Source: Ascidia mentula (Eukaryota > Chordata > Ascidiacea > Phlebobranchia > Ascidiidae). From it: a stretch of 64,000 bases of DNA. The position numbers were made by a program, and so were the translations under genes. The stretch covers positions 12,893,001-12,957,000 of the forward strand of contig OX387197.1 in the NCBI GenBank assembly GCA_947561715.1, in the 5' to 3' direction. Within the stretch, counting starts at the first letter, position 1. Each line of letters starts with the position of its first letter. Positions 1 to 10,235 of this stretch are shown piece by piece. The notes beneath the pieces are model-generated. The model was not told the DNA's origin and made no database searches. It saw nothing but the letters and a program-made list of their open reading frames with translations.

Positions 1-19
1 TATACAGTGGAAAACGCTG

Positions 20-31
20 ATACTCCAGTAT
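20..31. other. Short dyad ATACT-CC-AGTAT, in most monomers
   Basis: Five bases (ATACT) are followed by CC and their reverse complement (AGTAT). The right arm is broken in monomers that read ACT rather than ATT at site 31, so the dyad is polymorphic. Function is unknown; short dyads in satellites are often discussed as cruciform or protein-binding sites. Confidence 0.7.
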
Positions 32-41
32 TGCGTTTGCG

Positions 42-51
42 GTTGCACAAC
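42..51. other. Short dyad GTTG-CA-CAAC
   Basis: A 4-bp stem with a CA centre lies just before the GTATGT motif. It is disturbed in two recurrent variants: G42 to C (for example near 2119, 2671, 3913, 7511, 30721, 42976) and C51 to T (for example near 1156, 2955, 5581). The second is also loss of a CpG, as expected from cytosine deamination. Confidence 0.6.
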
Positions 52-107
52 GTATGTAACTATGCGATTTCAGCACTTGTCCATTTTGCAGTATATGACT
101 TTTCGAT

Positions 108-121
108 AAAAAATATTTTTT
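108..121. other. Perfect 14-bp palindrome A6-TA-T6 with trailing T tract
   Basis: Six A, TA and six T form a perfect palindrome, and the T run extends to eight before CAG. Most monomers carry it. The recurrent change A112 to C (AAAACATA) breaks it, and the T13 class replaces it with A5-T13. Juxtaposed A and T tracts are known to bend DNA, and dyads are enriched in some centromeric satellites. Repeated every 138 bp this would give regularly phased curvature; that consequence is inferred. It is also where nearly all length variation occurs. Confidence 0.75.
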
Positions 122-129
122 TTCAGTAC

Positions 130-135
130 AAGCTT
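130..135. other. HindIII site (AAGCTT), conserved once per monomer
   Basis: AAGCTT is present in practically every monomer I read, preceded by GTAC in most. A HindIII digest would therefore collapse the array to a 138-bp band with a ladder. The overlapping TTTATT reads AATAAA on the minus strand. Confidence 0.9.
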
Positions 136-2353
136 TATTATACAGTGGAAAACGCTGATACTCCAGTATTGCGTTTGCGGTTGCACAACGTATGTAACTA
201 TGCGATTTCAGCACTTGTCCATTTTGCAGTATATGACTTTTCGATAAAAAATATTTTTTTTCAGTACAAGCTTTATTATACAGTGGAAAACGCTGATACT
301 CCAGTATTGCGTTTGCGGTTGCACAACGTATGTAACTATGCGCTTTCAGCACTTGTCCATTTTGCAGTATATGACTTTTCGATAAAAAATATTTTTTTTC
401 AGTACAAGCTTTATTATACAGTGGAAAACGCTGATACTCCAGTATTGAGTTTGCGGTTGCACAACGTATGTAACTATGCGATTTCAGCACTTGTCCATTT
501 TGCAGTATATGACTTTTCGGTAAAACATATTTTTTTTTCAGTACAAGCTTTATTATACAGTGGAAAACGCTGATACTCCAGTACTGAGTTTGCGGTTGCA
601 CAACGTATGTAACTATGCGATTTCAGCACTTGTCCATTTTGCAGTATATGACTTTTCGATAAAAAATATTTTTTTTCAGTACAAGCTTTATTATACAGTG
701 GAAAACGCTGATACTCCAGTATTGCGTTTGCGGTTGCACAACGTATGTAACTATGCGCTTTCAGCACTTGTCCATTTTGCAGTATATGACTTTTCGATAA
801 AAAATATTTTTTTTCAGTACAAGCTTTATTATACAGTGGAAAACGCTGATACTCCAGTATTAAGTTTGCGGTTGCACAACGTATGTAACTATGCGATTTC
901 AGCACTTGTCCATTTTGCAGTATATGACTTTTCGATAAAAAATATTTTTTTTCAGTACAAGCTTTATTATACAGTGGAAAACGCTGATACTCCAGTATTG
1001 AGTTTGCGGTTGCACAACGTATGTAACTATGCGCTTTCAGCACTTGTCCATTTTGCAGTATATGACTTTTCGATAAAAAATATTTTTTTTCAGTACAAGC
1101 TTTATTATACAGTGGAAAACGCTGATACTCCAGTATTGAGTTTGCGGTTGCACAATGTATGTAACTATGCGCTTTCAGCACTTGTCCATTTTGCAGTATA
1201 TGACTTTTCGATAAAAAATATTTTTTTTCAGTACAAGCTTTATTATACAGTGGAAAACGCTGATACTCCAGTATTGCGTTTGCGGTTGCACAACGTATGT
1301 AACTATGCGCTTTCAGCACTTGTCCATTTTGCAGTATATGACTTTTCGATAAAAAATATTTTTTTTCAGTACAAGCTTTATTATACAGTGGAAAACGCTG
1401 ATACTCCAGTATTGAGTTTGCGGTTGCACAACGTATGTAACTATGCGCTTTCAGCACTTGTCCATTTTGCAGTATATGACTTTTCGATAAAAAATATTTT
1501 TTTTCAGTACAAGCTTTATTATACAGTGGAAAACGCTGATACTCCAGTATTGCGTTTGCGGTTGCACAACGTATGTAACTATGCGATTTCAGCACTTGTC
1601 CATTTTGCAGTATATGACTTTTCGATAAAACATATTTTTTTTTCAGTACAAGCTTTATTATACAGTGGAAAACGCTGATACTCCAGTACTGAGTTTGCGG
1701 TTGCACAACGTATGTAACTATGCGATTTCAGCACTTGTCCATTTTGCAGTATATGACTTTTCGATAAAAATTTTGTTTTTTTTTAGTACAAGCTTTATTA
1801 TACAGTGGAAAACGCTGATACTCCAGTACTAAGTTTGCGGTTGCACAACGTATGTAACTATGCGATTTCAGCACTTGTCCATTTTGCAGTATATGACTTT
1901 TCGATAAAACATATTTTTTTTTCAGTACAAGCTTTATTATACAGTGGAAAACGCTGATACTCCAGTACTGAGTTTGCGGTTGCACAACGTATGTAACTAT
2001 GCGATTTCAGCACTTGTCCATTTTGCAGTATATGACTTTTCGATAAAAATTTTTTTTTTTTTAGTACAAGCTTTATTATACAGTGGAAAACGCTGATACT
2101 CCAGTATTGAGTTTGCGCTTGCACAACGTATGTAACTATGCGATTTCAGCACTTGTCCATTTTGCAGTATATGACTTTTCGATAAAAAATATTTTTTTTC
2201 AGTACAAGCTTTATTATACAGTGGAAAACGCTGATACTCCCGTATTGAGTTTGCGGTTGCACAATGTATGTAACTATGCGATTTCAGCACTTGTCCATTT
2301 TGCAGTATATGACTTTTCGATAAAACATATTTTTTTTTCAGTACAAGCTTTAT

Positions 2354-3597
2354 TATACAGTGGAAAACGCTGATACTCCAGTACTGAGTTTGCGCTTGCA
2401 CAACGTATGTAACTATGCGATTTCAGCACTTGTCCATTTTGCAGTATATGACTTTTGGATAAAAATTTTTTTTTTTTTAGTACAAGCTTTATTATACAGT
2501 GGAAAACGCTGATACTCCAGTACTAAGTTTGCGGTTGCACAACGTATGTAACTATGCGATTTCAGAACTTGTCCATTTTGCAGTATATGACTTTTCGATA
2601 AAAAATATTTTTTTTCAGTACAAGCTTTATTATACAGTGGAAAACGCTGATACTCCAGTATTGAGTTTGCGCTTGCACAACGTATGTAACTATGCGATTT
2701 CAGCACTTGTCCATTTTGCAGTATATGACTTTTCGATAAAACATATTTTTTTTCAGTACAAGCTTTATTATACAGTGGAAAACGCTGATACTCCAGTATT
2801 GAGTTTGCGGTTGCACAACGTATGTAACTATGCGATTTCAGCACTTGTCCATTTTGCAGTATATGACTTTTCGATAAAAAATATTTTTTTTCAGTACAAG
2901 CTTTATTATACAGTGGAAAACGCTGATACTCCAGTATTGTGTTTGCGGTTGCACAATGTATGTAACTATGCGCTTTCAGCACTTGTCCATTTTGCAGTAC
3001 ATAACTTTTCGATAAAAAATATTTTTTTTCAGTACAAGCTTTATTATACAGTGGAAAACGCTGATACTCCAGTATTGCGTTTGCGGTTGCACAACGTATG
3101 TAACTATGCGATTTCAGCACTTGTCCATTTTGCAGTATATGACTTTTCGATAAAAAATATTTTTTTTCAGTACAAGCTTTATTATACAGTGGAAAACGCT
3201 GATACTCCAGTATTGCGTTTGCGGTTGCACAACGTATGTAACTATGCGATTTCAGCACTTGTCCATTTTGCAGTATATGACTTTTCGATAAAAAATATTT
3301 TTTTTCAGTACAAGCTTTATTATACAGTGGAAAACGCTGATACTCCAGTATTGCGTTTGCGGTTGCACAACGTATGTAACTATGCGATTTCAGCACTTGT
3401 CCATTTTGCAGTATATGACTTTTCGATAAAAAATATTTTTTTTCAGTACAAGCTTTATTATACAGTGGAAAACGCTGATACTCCAGTATTGCGTTTGCGG
3501 TTGCACAACGTATGTAACTATGCGCTTTCAGCACTTGTCCATTTTGCAGTATATGACTTTTCGATAAAACATATTTTTTTTTCAGTACAAGCTTTAT
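2354..3597 (+). repeat. 9-monomer tandem unit, copy 1 (1244 bp)
   Basis: This unit opens with a T13 monomer carrying TTTTGGATAAA instead of TTTTCGATAAA. A monomer with CAGAACTTG instead of CAGCACTTG follows, then a G42-to-C monomer, then a TTGTG monomer with ACATAAC. The same order recurs from 3598, a period of 1244 bp (nine monomers, two with an extra T). The last monomers differ: copy 1 ends in the T9 variant, copy 2 in the T8 form. Confidence 0.85.
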
Positions 3598-5670
3598 TAT
3601 ACAGTGGAAAACGCTGATACTCCAGTACTGAATTTGCGCTTGCACAACGTATGTAACTATGCGATTTCAGCACTTGTCCATTTTGCAGTATATGACTTTT
3701 GGATAAAAATTTTTTTTTTTTTAGTACAAGCTTTATTATACAGTGGAAAACGCTGATACTCCAGTACTAAGTTTGCGGTTGCACAACGTATGTAACTATG
3801 CGATTTCAGAACTTGTCCATTTTGCAGTATATGACTTTTCGATAAAAAATATTTTTTTTCAGTACAAGCTTTATTATACAGTGGAAAACGCTGATACTCC
3901 AGTATTGAGTTTGCGCTTGCACAACGTATGTAACTATGCGATTTCAGCACTTGTCCATTTTGCAGTATATGACTTTTCGATAAAACATATTTTTTTTCAG
4001 TACAAGCTTTATTATACAGTGGAAAACGCTGATACTCCAGTATTGAGTTTGCGGTTGCACAACGTATGTAACTATGCGATTTCAGCACTTGTCCATTTTG
4101 CAGTATATGACTTTTCGATAAAAAATATTTTTTTTCAGTACAAGCTTTATTATACAGTGGAAAACGCTGATACTCCAGTATTGTGTTTGCGGTTGCACAA
4201 TGTATGTAACTATGCGCTTTCAGCACTTGTCCATTTTGCAGTACATAACTTTTCGATAAAAAATATTTTTTTTCAGTACAAGCTTTATTATACAGTGGAA
4301 AACGCTGATACTCCAGTATTGCGTTTGCGGTTGCACAACGTATGTAACTATGCGATTTCAGCACTTGTCCATTTTGCAGTATATGACTTTTCGATAAAAA
4401 ATATTTTTTTTCAGTACAAGCTTTATTATACAGTGGAAAACGCTGATACTCCAGTATTGCGTTTGCGGTTGCACAACGTATGTAACTATGCGATTTCAGC
4501 ACTTGTCCATTTTGCAGTATATGACTTTTCGATAAAAAATATTTTTTTTCAGTACAAGCTTTATTATACAGTGGAAAACGCTGATACTCCAGTATTGCGT
4601 TTGCGGTTGCACAACGTATGTAACTATGCGATTTCAGCACTTGTCCATTTTGCAGTATATGACTTTTCGATAAAAAATATTTTTTTTCAGTACAAGCTTT
4701 ATTATACAGTGGAAAACGCTGATACTCCAGTATTGCGTTTGCGGTTGCACAACGTATGTAACTATGCGCTTTCAGCACTTGTCCATTTTGCAGTATATGA
4801 CTTTTCGATAAAAAATATTTTTTTTCAGTACAAGCTTTATTATACAGTGGAAAACGCTGATACTCCAGTATTGAGTTTGCGGTTGCACAACGTATGTAAC
4901 TATGCGATTTCAGCACTTGTCCATTTTGCAGTATATGACTTTTCGGTAAAACATATTTTTTTTTCAGTACAAGCTTTATTATACAGTGGAAAACGCTGAT
5001 ACTCCAGTACTGAGTTTGCGGTTGCACAACGTATGTAACTATGCGATTTCAGCACTTGTCCATTTTGCAGTATATGACTTTTCGATAAAAAATATTTTTT
5101 TTCAGTACAAGCTTTATTATACAGTGGAAAACGCTGATACTCCAGTATTGCGTTTGCGGTTGCACAACGTATGTAACTATGCGCTTTCAGCACTTGTCCA
5201 TTTTGCAGTATATGACTTTTCGATAAAAAATATTTTTTTTCAGTACAAGCTTTATTATACAGTGGAAAACGCTGATACTCCAGTATTAAGTTTGCGGTTG
5301 CACAACGTATGTAACTATGCGATTTCAGCACTTGTCCATTTTGCAGTATATGACTTTTCGATAAAAAATATTTTTTTTCAGTACAAGCTTTATTATACAG
5401 TGGAAAACGCTGATACTCCAGTATTGAGTTTGCGGTTGCACAACGTATGTAACTATGCGCTTTCAGCACTTGTCCATTTTGCAGTATATGACTTTTCGAT
5501 AAAAAATATTTTTTTTCAGTACAAGCTTTATTATACAGTGGAAAACGCTGATACTCCAGTATTGAGTTTGCGGTTGCACAATGTATGTAACTATGCGCTT
5601 TCAGCACTTGTCCATTTTGCAGTATATGACTTTTCGATAAAACATATTTTTTTTTCAGTACAAGCTTTAT
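3598..5670 (+). repeat. 15-monomer block, copy 1 (2073 bp), with second 9-mer at its left
   Basis: Positions 3598-4840 are the second copy of the 1244-bp unit. The whole stretch to 5670 recurs at 7194-9266, offset 3596. The pair shares the GGATAAA, CAGAACTT, TTGTG/ACATAAC and TCGGTAAA markers in order. Private changes in the later copy, such as CAGTTCAAGC near 7734 and TGTCTATTTT near 8378, suggest mutation after the duplication. Confidence 0.85.
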
Positions 5671-7193
5671 TATACAGTGGAAAACGCTGATACTCCAGTA
5701 CTGAGTTTGCGGTTGCACAACGTATGTAACTATGCGATTTCAGCACTTGTCCATTTTGCAGTATATGACTTTTCGATAAAAAATATTTTTTTTCAGTACA
5801 AGCTTTATTATACAGTGGAAAACGCTGATACTCCAGTATTGCGTTTGCGGTTGCACAACGTATGTAACTATGCGCTTTCAGCACTTGTCCATTTTGCAGT
5901 ATATGACTTTTCGATAAAAATTATTTTTTTTCAGTACAAGCTTTATTATACAGTGGAAAACGCTGATACTCCAGTACTGAGTTTGCGGTTGCACAACGTA
6001 TGTAACTATGCGATTTCAGCACTTGTCCATTTTGCAGTATATGACTTTTCGATAAAAAATATTTTTTTTCAGTACAAGCTTTATTATACAGTGGAAAACG
6101 CTGATACTCCAGTACTAAGTTTGCGGTTGCACAACGTATGTAACTATGCGATTTCAGCACTTGTCCATTTTGCAGTATATGACTTTTCGATAAAAAATAT
6201 TTTTTTTCAGTACAAGCTTTATTATACAGTGGAAAACGCTGATACTCCAGTATTGAGTTTGCGGTTGCACAACGTATGTAACTATGCGCTTTCAGCACTT
6301 GTCCATTTTGCAGTATATGACTTTTCGATAAAAAATATTTTTTTTCAGTACAAGCTTTATTATACAGTGGAAAACGCTGATACTCCAGTATTGCGTTTGC
6401 GGTTGCACAACGTATGTAACTATGCGATTTCAGCACTTGTCCATTTTGCAGTATATGACTTTTCGATAAAACATATTTTTTTTTCAGTACAAGCTTTATT
6501 ATACAGTGGAAAACGCTGATACTCCAGTACTGAGTTTGCGGTTGCACAACGTATGTAACTATGCGATTTCAGCACTTGTCCATTTTGCAGTATATGACTT
6601 TTCGATAAAAATTTTTTTTTTTTTAGTACAAGCTTTATTATACAGTGGAAAACGCTGATACTCCAGTACTAAGTTTGCGGTTGCACAACGTATGTAACTA
6701 TGCGATTTCAGCACTTGTCCATTTTGCAGTATATGACTTTTCGATAAAACATATTTTTTTTTCAGTACAAGCTTTATTATACAGTGGAAAACGCTGATAC
6801 TCCAGTACTGAGTTTGCGGTTGCACAACGTATGTAACTATGCGATTTCAGCACTTGTCCATTTTGCAGTATATGACTTTTCGATAAAAATTTTTTTTTTT
6901 TTAGTACAAGCTTTATTATACAGTGGAAAACGCTGATACTCCAGTACTAAGTTTGCGGTTGCACAACGTATGTAACTATGCGATTTCAGCACTTGTCCAT
7001 TTTGCAGTATATGACTTTTCGATAAAAAATATTTTTTTTCAGTACAAGCTTTATTATACAGTGGAAAACGCTGATACTCCAGTATTGAGTTTGCGGTTGC
7101 ACAACGTATGTAACTATGCGATTTCAGCACTTGTCCATTTTGCAGTATATGACTTTTCGATAAAACATATTTTTTTTTCAGTACAAGCTTTAT
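5671..7193 (+). repeat. 11-monomer linker block with two T13 monomers
   Basis: The second monomer carries AAAAATTATT in place of AAAAAATATT, near 5917-5930. The same change is seen near 33531 and 48686, so this block is related to 33283-34112 and 48438-49267. T13 tracts lie near 6611 and 6889, each followed by a CTAAG monomer. Confidence 0.75.
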
Positions 7194-9266
7194 TATACAG
7201 TGGAAAACGCTGATACTCCAGTACTGAGTTTGCGCTTGCACAACGTATGTAACTATGCGATTTCAGCACTTGTCCATTTTGCAGTATATGACTTTTGGAT
7301 AAAAATTTTTTTTTTTTTAGTACAAGCTTTATTATACAGTGGAAAACGCTGATACTCCAGTACTAAGTTTGCGGTTGCACAACGTATGTAACTATGCGAT
7401 TTCAGAACTTGTCCATTTTGCAGTATATGACTTTTCGATAAAAAATATTTTTTTTCAGTACAAGCTTTATTATACAGTGGAAAACGCTGATACTCCAGTA
7501 TTGAGTTTGCGCTTGCACAACGTATGTAACTATGCGATTTCAGCACTTGTCCATTTTGCAGTATATGACTTTTCGATAAAACATATTTTTTTTCAGTACA
7601 AGCTTTATTATACAGTGGAAAACGCTGATACTCCAGTATTGAGTTTGCGGTTGCACAACGTATGTAACTATGCGATTTCAGCACTTGTCCATTTTGCAGT
7701 ATATGACTTTTCGATAAAAAATATTTTTTTTCAGTTCAAGCTTTATTATACAGTGGAAAACGCTGATACTCCAGTATTGTGTTTGCGGTTGCACAATGTA
7801 TGTAACTATGCGCTTTCAGCACTTGTCCATTTTGCAGTACATAACTTTTCGATAAAAAATATTTTTTTTCAGTACAAGCTTTATTATACAGTGGAAAACG
7901 CTGATACTCCAGTATTGCGTTTGCGGTTGCACAACGTATGTAACTATGCGATTTCAGCACTTGTCCATTTTGCAGTATATGACTTTTCGATAAAAAATAT
8001 TTTTTTTCAGTACAAGCTTTATTATACAGTGGAAAACGCTGATACTCCAGTATTGCGTTTGCGGTTGCACAACGTATGTAACTATGCGATTTCAGCACTT
8101 GTCCATTTTGCAGTATATGACTTTTCGATAAAAAATATTTTTTTTCAGTACAAGCTTTATTATACAGTGGAAAACGCTGATACTCCAGTATTGCGTTTGC
8201 GGTTGCACAACGTATGTAACTATGCGATTTCAGCACTTGTCCATTTTGCAGTATATGACTTTTCGATAAAAAATATTTTTTTTCAGTACAAGCTTTATTA
8301 TACAGTGGAAAACGCTGATACTCCAGTATTGCGTTTGCGGTTGCACAACGTATGTAACTATGCGCTTTCAGCACTTGTCTATTTTGCAGTATATGACTTT
8401 TCGATAAAAAATATTTTTTTTCAGTACAAGCTTTATTATACAGTGGAAAACGCTGATACTCCAGTATTGAGTTTGCGGTTGCACAACGTATGTAACTATG
8501 CGATTTCAGCACTTGTCCATTTTGCAGTATATGACTTTTCGGTAAAACATATTTTTTTTTCAGTACAAGCTTTATTATACAGTGGAAAACGCTGATACTC
8601 CAGTACTGAGTTTGCGGTTGCACAACGTATGTAACTATGCGATTTCAGCACTTGTCCATTTTGCAGTATATGACTTTTCGATAAAAAATATTTTTTTTCA
8701 GTACAAGCTTTATTATACAGTGGAAAACGCTGATACTCCAGTATTGCGTTTGCGGTTGCACAACGTATGTAACTATGCGCTTTCAGCACTTGTCCATTTT
8801 GCAGTATATGACTTTTCGATAAAAAATATTTTTTTTCAGTACAAGCTTTATTATACAGTGGAAAACGCTGATACTCCAGTATTAAGTTTGCGGTTGCACA
8901 ACGTATGTAACTATGCGATTTCAGCACTTGTCCATTTTGCAGTATATGACTTTTCGATAAAAAATATTTTTTTTCAGTACAAGCTTTATTATACAGTGGA
9001 AAACGCTGATACTCCAGTATTGAGTTTGCGGTTGCACAACGTATGTAACTATGCGCTTTCAGCACTTGTCCATTTTGCAGTATATGACTTTTCGATAAAA
9101 AATATTTTTTTTCAGTACAAGCTTTATTATACAGTGGAAAACGCTGATACTCCAGTATTGAGTTTGCGGTTGCACAATGTATGTAACTATGCGCTTTCAG
9201 CACTTGTCCATTTTGCAGTATATGACTTTTCGATAAAACATATTTTTTTTTCAGTACAAGCTTTAT
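7194..9266 (+). repeat. 15-monomer block, copy 2 (offset 3596 from 3598)
   Basis: Monomer order equals 3598-5670, including all four marker mutations. Homology stops on the left because the preceding monomer is TTGAG here and TTGCG before 3598. It stops on the right at a monomer reading GGTGATAC near 9282. Confidence 0.85.
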
Positions 9267-10235
9267 TATACAGTGGAAAACGGTGATACTCCAGTACTGA
9301 GTTTGCGGTTGCACAACGTATGTAACTATGCGATTTCAGCACTTGTCCATTTTGCAGTATATGACTTTTCGATAAAACATATTTTTTTTTCAGTACAAGC
9401 TTTATTATACAGTGGAAAACGCTGATACTCCAGTACTAAGTTTGCGGTTGCACAACGTATGTAACTATGCGATTTCAGCACTTGTCCATTTTGCAGTATA
9501 TGACTTTTCGATAAAAAATATTTTTTTTCAGTACAAGCTTTATTATACAGTGGAAAACGCTGATACTCCAGTATTGAGTTTGCGGTTGCACAACGTATGT
9601 AACTATGCGCTTTCAGCACTTGTCCATTTTGCAGTATATGACTTTTCGATAAAAAATATTTTTTTTCAGTACAAGCTTTATTATACAGTGGAAAACGCTG
9701 ATACTCCAGTATTGCGTTTGCGGTTGCACAACGTATGTAACTATGCGATTTCAGCACTTGTCCATTTTGCAGTATATGACTTTTCGATAAAACATATTTT
9801 TTTTTCAGTACAAGCTTTATTATACAGTGGAAAATGCTGATACTCCAGTACTGAGTTTGCGGTTGCACAACGTATGTAACTATGCGATTTCAGCACTTGT
9901 CCATTTTGCAGTATATGACTTTTCGATAAAAATTTTTTTTTTTTTAGTACAAGCTTTATTATACAGTGGAAAACGCTGATACTCCAGTACTAAGTTTGCG
10001 GTTGCACAACGTATGTAACTATGCGATTTCAGCACTTGTCCATTTTGCAGTATATGACTTTTCGATAAAACATATTTTTTTTTGTACAAGCTTTATTATA
10101 CAGTGGAAAACGCTGATACTCCAGTACTGAGTTTGCGGTTGCACAACGTATGTAACTATGCGATTTCAGCACTTGTCCATTTTGCAGTATATGACTTTTC
10201 GATAAAAATTTTTTTTTTTTTAGTACAAGCTTTAT
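9267..10235 (+). repeat. 7-monomer linker with a 137-bp monomer
   Basis: The block is a short mixture of T9 and T13 monomers. The monomer ending near 10090 has lost CA before GTAC (T9-GTAC), which makes it 137 bp and a unique marker. T13 tracts lie near 9931 and 10208. Confidence 0.75.

Larger units (their letters stand above)
1..138 (+). repeat. Reference monomer (first copy, 138 bp)
   Basis: I use this copy as the coordinate standard. It begins TATACAGTGG and ends AAGCTTTAT; the next TATACAGTGG starts at 139. Composition is A39 C24 G24 T51, or 34.8 percent G+C, with six CpGs at 15, 34, 40, 51, 65 and 104. In order it holds an ATACT-CC-AGTAT dyad (20-31), a GTTG-CA-CAAC dyad (42-51), GTATGTAAC (52-60), the A6-TA-T8 block followed by CAG (108-126), GTAC (126-129) and a HindIII site (130-135). 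The choice of start is arbitrary because the array is circularly permutable. At 138 bp the unit is slightly shorter than the DNA of one nucleosome core. Confidence 0.97.
1..2353 (+). repeat. Left block, first copy of a 9-monomer unit plus eight edge monomers
   Basis: Positions 1-1243 match 4427-5670 and 8023-9266 monomer for monomer in variant order, at offsets 4426 and then 3596. All three share a fourth monomer in which the usual TCGATAAA reads TCGGTAAA and the T tract has nine T. From about 1660 to 2353 a T13-class and a T9-class monomer alternate. The T13 tract near 1775 is unique in being interrupted by a G. Confidence 0.8.

Noticed and set aside
101..120. CENP-B-box-like site around TTTCGATAAAA
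   Set aside because: It matches the TTCG and the central A of the mammalian box but lacks the CGGG half entirely (TATT or ATAT instead), so there is no real box.
131..145. Bacterial-type promoter (TATAAT on the minus strand at the monomer junction)
   Set aside because: There is no suitably spaced -35 element and no gene downstream, and the context is a eukaryotic satellite. The hexamer is expected in AT-rich DNA.
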